A DNA stretch of 64,000 bases from Cohnella mopanensis (GCF_022352055.1 NZ_JAKRWM010000006.1:466787-530786); one strand, 5' to 3'. Counted from the first letter of the stretch, positions 1 to 7,239 are shown. Translations and numbers: made by a program. Notes: generated from the letters alone by a model not told the origin.

Positions 1-97
1 AATGGGATTTCTTTTTATGAAGGAAATCCCCTCTTGGAAAACTTGGGTTGGATTATCTATAGTTCTTGGAGGTTTTGTAATTGCAAAATTGAAATGA
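1..97 (+). CDS. C-terminal end of a membrane transporter (partial)
   Basis: An open frame enters from the left edge and stops with TGA at 95-97. The visible 30 or so residues are a Lys/Glu/Pro-containing turn followed by one hydrophobic helix rich in Gly, Val and Ile, and a short basic tail. This is how EamA/SMR-type drug and metabolite transporters end, but too little is visible for a firm family call. Base composition is AT-rich, like mntH next to it. Confidence 0.45.
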   Translation, partial: MGFLFMKEIPSWKTWVGLSIVLGGFVIAKLK

Positions 98-159
98 ATC
101 ATGTGGTTGGCCAGCGTATTCAAACTCAAAAATTAAAATAAGAAATTACGTAAAAAAAC

Positions 160-188
160 TTGCAATTAGTTTCCCGAGGGAATAAAAT
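160..188 (+). promoter_or_regulatory. mntH promoter (sigma-A type)
   Basis: TTGCAA at 160-165 and TAAAAT at 183-188 are separated by exactly 17 bases, about 65 bases before the mntH start. The spacer is filled by a palindrome (see MntR-like operator 1). Confidence 0.7.
170..183 (+). promoter_or_regulatory. MntR-like operator 1, between -35 and -10
   Basis: TTTCCCGAGGGAAT is a near-perfect palindrome filling the spacer of the mntH promoter. It resembles the MntR operators of Bacillus mntH and mntABCD (TTTGCCTTAAGGAAA-like). A bound repressor here would block polymerase directly. Confidence 0.6.
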
Positions 189-207
189 TTGGTTAATATA
201 AAAAAAG

Positions 208-221
208 TTTACCTTGGGAAA
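208..221 (+). promoter_or_regulatory. MntR-like operator 2, downstream of the start site
   Basis: TTTACCTTGGGAAA is a second palindrome of the same family. Its centre lies 38 bases (about 3.6 helical turns) from the first. It sits in the presumed 5' leader between promoter and ribosome binding site. Confidence 0.6.
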
Positions 222-253
222 GATTATAAGTATTGTGAGGAAGTGATGTTAAT

Positions 254-1612
254 ATGAATAGTCAAGTTGAGCAAGTAGAAAGAAATACGGGATGGCTACG
301 ACGCAGTTCTAATGTAAGCTTAGAGGAAGTTAATAATTCAGTTAGTATTCCAAACAAGGCGAGATTTTGGCGGAAATTTTTTGCTTTTGCTGGGCCGGGA
401 TCCTTAGTAGCTGTAGGTTATGTGGATCCTGGAAACTGGGCAACATCGATTGCTGGAGGAGCACGTTTTGGCTATACCTTATTATCTGTGATTTTAATTT
501 CCAATTTAATTGCGATGTTACTTCAATCATTGGCAGCAAAATTAGGAGTTGTGACGGGCCGGGATTTAGCCCAGGCAACTAGAGATGCAGTTGGTAAAAA
601 AACCTCCTTTATTCTTTGGATTTTATCGGAGGTTGCGATTATTGCATGTGATTTAGCAGAGGTCATTGGATCGGCCATCGCTCTTAATTTACTATTCGGA
701 ATCCCTTTATTAATGGGGATTTTAATTACAACCCTAGATGTGCTGCTTTTGTTGCTTTTACAGAAGAAAGGGTTTCGTATTATTGAATCCATCATCATCG
801 TGTTAATGGCGACGATATTCTTTGTATTCGTATTTGAAGTGATCGTCTCCAAACCAGAAATATCGGCTTTATTAGGCGGTTATGTACCGAAGTTTGAAAT
901 TGTTACAAATCCAGAGATGTTATTTATCTCTTTAGGAATCTTAGGAGCAACGGTTATGCCGCATAATCTTTATTTGCATTCGTCCATCGTGCAAACCAGG
1001 CAATATAAGCGAAATAAAGAAGGACGAAAAGAAGCCTTGAAGTTTTCTATCTGGGATTCGAACATTTCACTATTTATTGCCTTCTTAATAAACTCCGCCA
1101 TTCTGATTCTGGGTGCAGCTGCCTTCCACGGAACCGGTTTGAATGTTTCTGAAATTGAAGGAGCCTATGAGCTATTAAGCCCAACCGTAGGTGTAGGTAT
1201 TGCAAGCACATTATTTGCGGTTGCTCTGCTTGCCTCTGGTCAAAATTCAACAATCACTGGAACATTAGCAGGACAAATTGTGATGGAGGGATTTATAAAC
1301 TTAAGAATTTCCCCTTGGCTACGTCGTATGATTACTCGATTAATAGCTGTCGTACCGGCATTTGTTGTTACGTGGATTGCCGGGTCAAAGGGAACAGGTG
1401 ATTTACTCTTATGGAGCCAAGTGGTACTGAGTTTACAATTGCCCTTTGCTGTTATTCCACTCGTATTATTCACAAGCGATAAAAGGAAGATGGGAGAGTT
1501 TGCAAACCGAACTTGGGTTAAAGTATTATCTTGGCTTTCTACTGTGATCATAGTAATTTTAAATATTTTCCTAGTTACTTACATCATAGCAACCGGTCAT
1601 GACTTAGGTTAA
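254..1612 (+). CDS. mntH: Nramp-family Mn(II)/Fe(II) proton symporter MntH
   Basis: A 452-residue integral membrane protein that imports Mn2+ (and Fe2+) with protons. Two Nramp signatures are visible: the DPGN motif in the first membrane helix (about residues 58-61) and the MPHN motif in the sixth (about residues 234-237), which supply the metal ligands. About eleven hydrophobic segments follow, the usual number. A GAGGAAGTG ribosome site at 237-245 supports the ATG at 254. The gene stands alone behind a promoter with two MntR-like palindromes, so repression at high manganese is expected. It is AT-rich and its codon use looks Bacillus-like compared with genes beyond 8 kb, which may mean transfer or simply a different strain background. 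Confidence 0.95.
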   Translation: MNSQVEQVERNTGWLRRSSNVSLEEVNNSVSIPNKARFWRKFFAFAGPGSLVAVGYVDPGNWATSIAGGARFGYTLLSVILISNLIAMLLQSLAAKLGVVTGRDLAQATRDAVGKKTSFILWILSEVAIIACDLAEVIGSAIALNLLFGIPLLMGILITTLDVLLLLLLQKKGFRIIESIIIVLMATIFFVFVFEVIVSKPEISALLGGYVPKFEIVTNPEMLFISLGILGATVMPHNLYLHSSIVQTRQYKRNKEGRKEALKFSIWDSNISLFIAFLINSAILILGAAAFHGTGLNVSEIEGAYELLSPTVGVGIASTLFAVALLASGQNSTITGTLAGQIVMEGFINLRISPWLRRMITRLIAVVPAFVVTWIAGSKGTGDLLLWSQVVLSLQLPFAVIPLVLFTSDKRKMGEFANRTWVKVLSWLSTVIIVILNIFLVTYIIATGHDLG

Positions 1613-1790
1613 CTTCTGTAGCACTACCTTCCAACAGGGGGATTCGACTAGGATCTGGCAACTTCCTGTCGTTATTAAACTATACCCTCTCTATGGTCTC
1701 TCGAATGTTATTTCTTCTAGAAGATCATAAGATCTTGTGATCAATAAAACGCATAAATCCACAACCTCATGCGGTTGTGGATTTACATAG
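1613..1790. other. Intergenic stretch ending in a strong hairpin
   Basis: No gene is seen. A perfect 12-base-pair hairpin (arms 1755-1766 and 1773-1784, loop TCATGC) abuts the displaced tmRNA fragment. The same hairpin with the same loop recurs at 6768-6797 next to another tmRNA-tail copy. It may have been the terminator of the ssrA gene that this fragment came from. Confidence 0.6.
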
Positions 1791-1876
1791 TGGAGGCGAG
1801 GGGATTTGAACCCCTGTCTTAAGACATCGCAACACAGGCATCTACGGGTATAGTCACAGTTTTGATGTCACCCTAG
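1791..1876 (-). pseudogene. Displaced 3' fragment of a tmRNA gene (att-like copy A)
   Basis: These 86 bases align without gaps to the 3' part of the intact ssrA (7230-7315), with 12 differences counted by eye. The T-arm remains foldable (GGGG and CCCC arms), but the terminal CCA is replaced by CTA and the 5' part of the RNA is missing. This is the footprint expected where an integrative element has entered an ssrA 3' end and displaced the old tail. It is on the same strand as the functional gene. Confidence 0.8.
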
Positions 1877-1886
1877 TTTCGTTCCA

Positions 1887-2309
1887 TCAACTGCTTGTTA
1901 CGAAAATCAAACATATCCCGATAAAGAGACATAACGGGGAATACAATAATGTGTCCCATTTGGCAAACAAGGTTCCTTTCTGTTTCTTAGAGAATCCAAT
2001 CCAGCGAAAATCCCCGACGGTTCTTAAAATGAATACGCCTGATAAAATCCAACCCCCATAAAGAAATAACCAATCAGGGAATATCAGCCTCTCCATGACT
2101 TCTCCAAGCTCTAACACAAACAAACCCGCTAAAGCTAATGCCCCCGCTACAACGCTTGTAGCAATTTTCGTCGGTCGAAACTTTATATCTGAACCATCGT
2201 TTGGTATCGCTGCCAGAAACCCTCTTTTCCCGCCTACCACCCAATACAGATGAATTCCGCTCAGTAAAAACAAAATTACGCCTACAATCCAAGTGAAAAC
2301 ACTCGCCAT
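1887..2309 (-). CDS. DUF3995 membrane protein
   Basis: A 140-residue protein with about four hydrophobic helices. The first carries the SGIHLYW stretch typical of DUF3995, a family of small membrane proteins of unknown function in Firmicutes and Actinobacteria. It starts 12 bases after the stop of the TetR-family gene at 2322 and shares its promoter, so it is the likely target of that regulator, perhaps a membrane stress or drug-response protein. It lies inside the ssrA-flanked segment and its stop is only 11 bases from the tmRNA fragment. Confidence 0.8.
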   Translation of the reverse strand: MASVFTWIVGVILFLLSGIHLYWVVGGKRGFLAAIPNDGSDIKFRPTKIATSVVAGALALAGLFVLELGEVMERLIFPDWLFLYGGWILSGVFILRTVGDFRWIGFSKKQKGTLFAKWDTLLYSPLCLFIGICLIFVTSS

Positions 2310-2321
2310 CGTACTCCTCCT

Positions 2322-2876
2322 TTAAATTCCCAATAATTGTACCCTCAGCATTCTAATATGACGATATAGTTCTTCATCTTCAACCTGATCCTTCTTGAAT
2401 CGTTCATACCACCCCAAATAATAGTGATATAAAATAAGAGATTTTTGCTCAGCAACTTCGGGATCCATTCCAACTTTTCTAAAGAGTGCCGTTGCATAGC
2501 TCATTCTTGTTTGCTCGATCGTTTCAAGCATTATATGAAAGACTGGAACCTCCTCACTCAGCTTCCTTAAATAAAATAAAAAATCGCCTTTTCGTGTCCC
2601 AGAGAACATTTGGATCAGCATCTTCGTCATTTGATCCTCTGCCTTCTCAGGCTCGGACGAACTTAGGATAACTTGTTGTGTCGATAATTCGACCCATCGT
2701 TCTATCAATCGCGTTATAAACTCATTCCGATTTTTGAAGTACCAATAGAAGCTGCTCTTGCTGCAGCCTAACTCTGATGACATTTTTTCAATGACTAAGC
2801 CATTTACTCCGCTTTGCGCAAATTGCCTCATCCCTATTTCAATCCATTGAAGTTCCGTGACAATAACTTTTGGAAT
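2322..2876 (-). CDS. TetR-family transcriptional regulator (possible ATT start)
   Basis: A DNA-binding repressor with an N-terminal helix-turn-helix (SSELGCSKSSFYWYFKNR) and a helical ligand domain. The first in-frame ATG is at 2831, but it lies inside the first helix of the TetR fold. The frame stays open upstream and the only good ribosome site, AGGAGG at 2885-2890, sits 8 bases before an ATT codon at 2874-2876. That adds 15 residues and completes the fold (184 residues in all). ATT starts are rare (infC is the known case), so a mutated ATG is also possible. The gene forms an operon with the DUF3995 gene and is probably autoregulated through the repeated sites at its promoter. Confidence 0.75.
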   Translation of the reverse strand: MPKVIVTELQWIEIGMRQFAQSGVNGLVIEKMSSELGCSKSSFYWYFKNRNEFITRLIERWVELSTQQVILSSSEPEKAEDQMTKMLIQMFSGTRKGDFLFYLRKLSEEVPVFHIMLETIEQTRMSYATALFRKVGMDPEVAEQKSLILYHYYLGWYERFKKDQVEDEELYRHIRMLRVQLLGI

Positions 2877-2896
2877 CCTACTCGCCTCCTTTTCTG

Positions 2897-2961
2897 TACG
2901 ATAGCGTCTAGAAAGAGTGTATTCTGATTTATGTAAAACTGCAACATCTATACGATAGCGT
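2897..2961. promoter_or_regulatory. Paired TetR operator candidates
   Basis: The 11-mer TACGATAGCGT occurs at 2897-2907 and again at 2951-2961, one on each side of the operon promoter. Its inner ten bases are an imperfect palindrome (8 of 10 symmetric). This layout suits autorepression by the adjacent TetR protein. Confidence 0.5.
2916..2944 (-). promoter_or_regulatory. Promoter of the tetR-DUF3995 operon
   Basis: On the minus strand TTGCAG (2939-2944) and TACACT (2916-2921) are 17 bases apart, about 40 bases before the proposed start codon. Confidence 0.6.
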
Positions 2962-3003
2962 TCATAAAATCTTCTTCAAAAGCCCAAGTGCTTGCAAGCA
3001 TAG

Positions 3004-3036
3004 CAAAAACCCAGCCCTCATGCCGTGCGGGCTGGG
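3004..3036 (-). terminator. Terminator-like hairpin
   Basis: CCCAGCCC (3010-3017) pairs with GGGCTGGG (3029-3036), followed on the minus strand by a run of five T. No intact gene feeds it; it lies at the edge of repeat copy B and resembles the ssrA terminator in style. Confidence 0.45.
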
Positions 3037-3053
3037 CTGACTCCCCCTTGTAG

Positions 3054-3325
3054 CTCCCCAAACGAAACACGACTACTTCGTGTCGGTTTCTTGTGTCGCG
3101 ATTCTTTTATTCGGCTCAGGGGTATCCCATTCTTGATTAAATTTGCTTACGAAGATGATTCGCGGATGACGTTCTTAGCGGTAGAATGAGATGCCGTGCT
3201 CGTACGCTTCGCTCCCTGCGCGCGGAACGAACCCAACTGTCCTTCTTCGGACTGGATCGACTCCCCTCATTTCCACGCAAAAAAGCCAGCCTCTTGCGGC
3301 TGGCTTTGATGATGGTGGAGGCGAG
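3054..3325. repeat. ssrA-tail repeat copy B (direct repeat of copy D)
   Basis: About 271 bases nearly identical (roughly 94 percent by eye) to 6969-7239 in the same orientation. It includes a copy of the ssrA terminator hairpin (3279-3307) and the last bases of the tmRNA 3' end (TGGTGGAGGCGAG at 3313-3325), then diverges. With copy D it flanks 3.6 kb of cargo as long direct repeats. No protein is encoded; open frames over it are not convincing. Confidence 0.85.
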
Positions 3326-3467
3326 CCGTGGCTGTACAAATCCACAATTCGCCGCCGTGTGATGATTCGGATGTTCGGCGAGGTAGCATAGTTTAAGATC
3401 ATTCCATGGTCAGCGTATCGATCTAATGGATGTATGTTTCCAATCCCTGTGCAACTGATAACCATTC
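3326..3467. other. Non-coding junction
   Basis: Between repeat copy B and the receiver pseudogene nothing recognisable is seen. The minus-strand reading just after the pseudogene stop stays open and may be the decayed continuation of the old operon. Confidence 0.4.
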
Positions 3468-3725
3468 TTAAAGCATTTCGGCAAGTGCTCTTTGGACGGT
3501 TTTGTGCAGTCTATCTTGCTTAACGGGCTTCACGATGTAGTCGAATGCATTGACTTCGAACGCAAACAGTGCATATTCTTGGTGGGCTGTAACGAACACT
3601 AGCTTCATTTCTCTGCCGCTTTCTCCATGAAGCCTCCCCACAATTTCGACATCCCCAACCTCGGTAAGCATTCGTTTCATCATGAAATGCATCGCCTTTT
3701 CATCATCGATAATAACGACCTTCAT
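3468..3725 (-). pseudogene. Response-regulator receiver with its phosphorylation site deleted
   Basis: An 85-residue frame. It begins like a normal receiver (the IIDDEK acidic pocket at residues 4-9) and ends like one (FVTAHQEYALFAF with the conserved Thr, then the DYIVKPV Lys loop). The stretch between about residues 30 and 40, which should hold helix 2, strand 3 and the phospho-accepting Asp, is missing, so the domain is about 35-45 residues short. Any DNA-binding output domain is also absent. The deletion is in frame, so a protein could still be made. Its start and end resemble the receiver of the intact SARP-type regulator near 24 kb, hence a decayed paralogue is likely. Confidence 0.7.
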
Positions 3726-3794
3726 CTCACTGCCCCTTTACAACAATTGGATTGATCTGAAGGTGTGGTTTCAGCCATATAAAAGATTGTAATG

Positions 3795-3827
3795 AAAACG
3801 CAGCCCCGACTTGATAAGGGGCTGCGT
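3795..3827 (-). terminator. Terminator of the SLH/FN3 gene region
   Basis: ACGCAGCCCC (3798-3807) pairs with GGGGCTGCGT (3818-3827); on the minus strand the stem is followed by four T. It lies downstream of the SLH relic and the 772-residue SLH gene. Confidence 0.7.
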
Positions 3828-3873
3828 CATTCAGGAAAATTCCTATTTTCCTTGCTATAGGAACATTTTTACT

Positions 3874-4073
3874 TTACTTGCTCTTTTGCGCCAACACGTT
3901 CAATAGCACCGTTACGACCTCTGTTCTTGCTTCATGGTCTTGAGGGGCGAATTGGTTATCGCCTTTTCCTTTCACAATGCCTGCTTGTACCACTTATGCG
4001 ACTGCTTTCTCCGCACAGCTTCCGATCTTCGCTGTATCTATGAAAGTCAGTCCGGTTTCTGCTCCTCTCAGAC
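3874..4073 (-). pseudogene. Relic SLH domain with a premature stop
   Basis: Just after the stop of the SLH/FN3 gene, the minus strand encodes a recognisable third-SLH-domain end (VQAGIVKGKGDNQFAPQD, then ATRAEV-like EARTEVVTVLLNVL and a basic tail to a TAA at 3874-3876). Upstream in the same frame is FIDTAKIG...AEKAVA, then a TAA where a Gln or similar codon is expected. A Cys also replaces the usual Trp. It is the dead 3' end of a second SLH gene, probably left by recombination between SLH genes. Confidence 0.7.
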
Positions 4074-4074
4074 A

Positions 4075-6393
4075 TTAGTTCAAGGAATCCAAGAGATTCT
4101 TAATTTGAGGGTTGAGGTTCAGTGCGTTCAAAATGACTGTCAGTGCCTCTGCGCGTGTGGCATTACCCTTCGGATCAAATACGCCACCGTTCTTCCCATT
4201 TATTATACCCACTTCTGCCGCATCTCTAATTAAATTCGCTGCATAAGAGCTTGCAGTGGACATATCCGTAAATTTGCCTTTGGAAACATCTTTGTTCACA
4301 CTATCCAAGTTCACAATTCGAGATAAAATAATGACGATTTCTTCGCGGCTGATCGCTTGGTCAGGCTTGAATGTTCCGTCGTTATAACCGGCAAGCACCC
4401 CTGCGCTAGCGAGTTTCTCGATCGCGTCTTTAGCCCAGTGACTGCCAACATCGTTTAGTGCAACAGAATGATTAGCACTACCGCTGATATTGAATACACG
4501 ATATATGATCTCTGCGAACTCAGCACGTGTGATTTTGCCGTCAGGACGGAACGTTCCATCCCCATACCCAACGATAACGTGCAGTTTCACGAATGTACCG
4601 ATGGTCTTTTCTGCCCAGTGTCCTTTAGCGTCAGCTAGTTCAATCTTAACATTAGCTTTCTTAGCTTCCGTTACCTTGGATTCAATAGCATTAACTAAGT
4701 TTACTACATTAACAACGCTGCTTTTGAATACATCAATCGTAGGTTCCGTCGGCTTCGTAGGTTCCGTAGGCTTCGTAGGCTTCGTAGATTCAGGAGTCGG
4801 TGTTGGTGTTCCGCTGCTGCTGGATGGCGCCCTCGGCGTCACAGCATTGGATGCATCGGAAGCTGCGCTACTACCCATACCATTTACAGCTTTCACCGTA
4901 AACGTATACGTGGTTCCGTTTGACAGCCCCGTTACCTTGATCGGGCTTGACACCCCCATTGCGGTGATATTCCCCGACGAGGCTGTGACCTCGTAGCCTG
5001 TTACTGGGCTTCCTACATTCACTGCAGGGATGTTGAAGCTGACGGTCGCTTGTCCATCGCTTGCCACTGCTCTTACACCCGTTGGCGATGACGGAACTGC
5101 TATGGGCGTTTCGATCACTTCATTGGAAACAGCGCTGTCTCCTCCGGGGTTCGTTGCTTTGACGACAAAATAGTACGTGGTGCCATTCGTCAAACCTGTT
5201 ACATCATAGCTGTATACCGAACTGCTTACCGTGGTTTCTTCCGCCCCATAAGCTCCAGAAGACGTACTTTTGAATATTTTGTACCCCGTGGAACCAATTA
5301 CGGGATTCCAAGTAAGGCTTACTTGGGAATCGCTCGCTGTGGCAGGTAGCAGTACCGGCACTCCAGGCACTGGAACCTGCGGTGTTGCGCTCGCTTCATT
5401 GGAGTTGCCGCTGTAGCCTCCTGCGTTGCTTGCCTTGACTACGAAATAATACGTCGTGCCGTTCGTCAAGCCTGTTGCCGTGTAGCTATAGGTCGCCCCG
5501 CTCACTGTCGCAACCGGGGTTAAGCCGTAGGTGCCCGATGCCGTTCTTGTGTAAACATCATAGGTGACTGCGCCTAAAACACCGTTCCAGCTTAACGTCA
5601 CTTGTTCGTTACCGGCTGTCCCTGTAAGTCCTGTTGGTGCCGTTGGTGCGTCAACCTGTGGCGTTGCGCTCGCTTCATTCGAGTAAGAGCTATCCCCGCT
5701 TTCGTTGCTAGACTTCACCGCAAAGTAATAAGTTGTACCGTTGGTCAGTCCTGTTATTGCTGTGGTTGTGCCGGTGACTGTCGCTACCGGACCTGCATCG
5801 TACGTACCAGGGGATGTTCCTTGATACACTTTATAGCTCGTAGCCCCCGAAACGCTGCTCCAGTTTAACGTTATTTGTCCATCACTTTTTGTAGCTGCAA
5901 CATCAATTGGCGCAGTCGGAGATGCGATATTGAAAAGTTGAAACTCTGCAATGTCAGGAAAGAAAGTCCACGTATTAATAGTAATTTTTACGTATCTTGC
6001 ACTGACAGCTTGTGACAATGTTTTGGTAATAGTTACTTCAGTATTTCCAGACACTGTATCCACTACAGTCCAAGTTGAATCGTCATTGCTTGTTTCTAAA
6101 GTGATTGCATGATTAATGTACTCACCAAGGCGTGATTGTACAACATAACTATTAAATGTAGTTACCGACCCTAAGTCAACCTTAAGCCACGGAGGACTGC
6201 TTGCAGATGAGGGTCCCCAATCAGTATATGGATTGCCGTCGACTGCATTACTTGCAGGACTACCGCCCCATACACTACTAGCTGTTGCAGTTTTATTCAA
6301 AGCTAAATTAGTTGGGGCTGCATGTACAGAGGTCACTCCTGCCATAAAAATAAATAATAATACCGATAACAAAAAATTACACTGTCTAATCAT
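4075..6393 (-). CDS. Secreted SLH surface protein with discoidin and FN3 domains
   Basis: A 772-residue exported protein. Residues 1-25 are a signal peptide (hydrophobic core ending in VHAA). Residues about 26-157 form an F5/8 type C (discoidin) carbohydrate-binding domain (LALNKTATASS, PWLKVDLG). Four fibronectin type III repeats follow (about 163-247, 250-340, 345-434, 438-523), each with the GLTNGTTYYF signature. Then comes a Thr/Pro-Lys/Glu-rich linker (about 525-555), and three SLH domains (about 595-770) that anchor the protein to pyruvylated wall polysaccharide. A role in binding polysaccharide at the cell surface is inferred. It is the main cargo between direct repeats B and D. The ribosome site before the ATG (AAAGAAG) is weak. 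Confidence 0.9.
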   Translation of the reverse strand: MIRQCNFLLSVLLFIFMAGVTSVHAAPTNLALNKTATASSVWGGSPASNAVDGNPYTDWGPSSASSPPWLKVDLGSVTTFNSYVVQSRLGEYINHAITLETSNDDSTWTVVDTVSGNTEVTITKTLSQAVSARYVKITINTWTFFPDIAEFQLFNIASPTAPIDVAATKSDGQITLNWSSVSGATSYKVYQGTSPGTYDAGPVATVTGTTTAITGLTNGTTYYFAVKSSNESGDSSYSNEASATPQVDAPTAPTGLTGTAGNEQVTLSWNGVLGAVTYDVYTRTASGTYGLTPVATVSGATYSYTATGLTNGTTYYFVVKASNAGGYSGNSNEASATPQVPVPGVPVLLPATASDSQVSLTWNPVIGSTGYKIFKSTSSGAYGAEETTVSSSVYSYDVTGLTNGTTYYFVVKATNPGGDSAVSNEVIETPIAVPSSPTGVRAVASDGQATVSFNIPAVNVGSPVTGYEVTASSGNITAMGVSSPIKVTGLSNGTTYTFTVKAVNGMGSSAASDASNAVTPRAPSSSSGTPTPTPESTKPTKPTEPTKPTEPTIDVFKSSVVNVVNLVNAIESKVTEAKKANVKIELADAKGHWAEKTIGTFVKLHVIVGYGDGTFRPDGKITRAEFAEIIYRVFNISGSANHSVALNDVGSHWAKDAIEKLASAGVLAGYNDGTFKPDQAISREEIVIILSRIVNLDSVNKDVSKGKFTDMSTASSYAANLIRDAAEVGIINGKNGGVFDPKGNATRAEALTVILNALNLNPQIKNLLDSLN

Positions 6394-6727
6394 CCGCTTC
6401 TTTCACTCGCTTTTCGTTATATTCGATGATGAACTTCACACGAGCCTTCAATGCCTCAACGCTATGAAATTTACTTTACGCAATAATAACAAGTATTAGA
6501 AAACTCTTCTCGTATAGCCACTTTCTTTTAAGTAATGATAGTTTTCTCACTATCCATTCCTCCATATTTCACAACTACAGTATCCTATACTGTTTTCCTC
6601 TACTACTATACTACTATATATTCATCTAAGGTTATCAATCTGTAATCACGATCACATTTTTTCGAACAATTAAGAAATTTGGGTAAATACTCATCGTTAA
6701 TCGCAACATGCTAAAATACATTTATCG
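6394..6727. other. AT-rich upstream region of the SLH gene
   Basis: No gene. It presumably holds the SLH-gene promoter on the minus strand, but no single -35/-10 pair stands out among many AT-rich matches. Confidence 0.4.
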
Positions 6728-6750
6728 GTAACTCATTCGAGATGAGTTAC
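6728..6750. repeat. Perfect 9-bp stem-loop at the edge of tail copy C
   Basis: GTAACTCAT (6728-6736) pairs with ATGAGTTAC (6742-6750) around a TCGAG loop. It stands 18 bases before the hairpin of tail copy C, so it may mark an element end or be a terminator without a T run. Confidence 0.5.
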
Positions 6751-6767
6751 AGGTCAAGGAAAAGCAA

Positions 6768-6985
6768 AAATCCACAACCTCATGCGGTTGTGGATTTACA
6801 TGGTGGAGGCGAGGGGAGTATCCAATTCCTCATTGAAATGGCTGACGAAGAGTGCTCGACGATGACGTTCTTAGAGGTGGAATTGAATTGCGTGCTCAGT
6901 CCGCTCCGCTACCTTCCGCGCGATCGAACCCCAATGTCCTTTTTAGGACTGGGAGACTCCCCGTTCTACTCCCCAAACGAAACAC
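6768..6985. repeat. ssrA-tail repeat copy C
   Basis: It begins with the same 12-bp hairpin as copy A (6768-6797), followed by the tmRNA 3'-end bases (TGGTGGAGGCGAGGGGAGT from 6801), then about 150 bases that align, more loosely, with 7035-7180 of copy D (shared TGACGTTCTTAGAGGT block at 6862-6877). So copies C and D are tandem units about 220 bases apart. Its end overlaps the start of the unit that copy D shares with copy B. Confidence 0.7.
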
Positions 6986-7239
6986 GACTATTTCATGTCG
7001 GTTTCTTGTGTCGCGATTCTATATTCGGCTCAGGGGTATCCCATTCATGATTAAATTTGCTGACGAGGGTAATTCGCGGATGACGTTCTTAGAGGTAGAA
7101 TGAGATGCCGTGCTCGTCCGCTTCGCTCCCTGCGCGCGGAACGTACCCCATTGTCCTCCTTCGGACTGGATCGACTCCCCTCTTTTCCACGCAAAAAAGC
7201 CAGCCTCTTGCGGCTGGCTTTGATGATGGTGGAGGCGAG
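6969..7239. repeat. ssrA-tail repeat copy D (attached to intact ssrA)
   Basis: Direct repeat of copy B (3054-3325), running into the true 3' end of ssrA. It contains the ssrA terminator. The block from 7035 to 7180 is also present in copy C. No convincing coding sequence. Confidence 0.85.
7193..7221 (-). terminator. ssrA terminator
   Basis: GCCAGCC (7199-7205) pairs with GGCTGGC (7212-7218), followed on the minus strand by six T. It lies only 6 bases beyond the encoded CCA end of tmRNA. Repeat copy B carries an identical hairpin at 3279-3307. Confidence 0.85.

Larger units (their letters stand above)
1791..7226. mobile_element. Probable ssrA-tail genomic island remnant (stacked insertions)
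   Basis: The segment lies between a displaced tmRNA 3' fragment and the 3' end of intact ssrA, with two more tail-like copies inside. Cargo is a TetR/DUF3995 pair, a broken response regulator, an SLH relic and an SLH surface protein. No integrase, excisionase or replication gene is visible, so this looks like an immobile remnant, or like cargo mobilised from elsewhere. The boundary interpretation is inference; the repeats themselves are seen directly. Confidence 0.5.

Noticed and set aside
1791..1876. tRNA gene (because of the T-arm-like GGGGTTCAAATCCCC)
   Set aside because: No anticodon or D-arm is present, and the sequence aligns to the tmRNA 3' part instead.
3175..3465. Minus-strand open frame of 96 codons over repeat copy B
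   Set aside because: It runs through the ssrA terminator hairpin and tmRNA tail copy and has no ribosome site; similar frames over copy D differ in sequence after frameshifts, so coding is unlikely.
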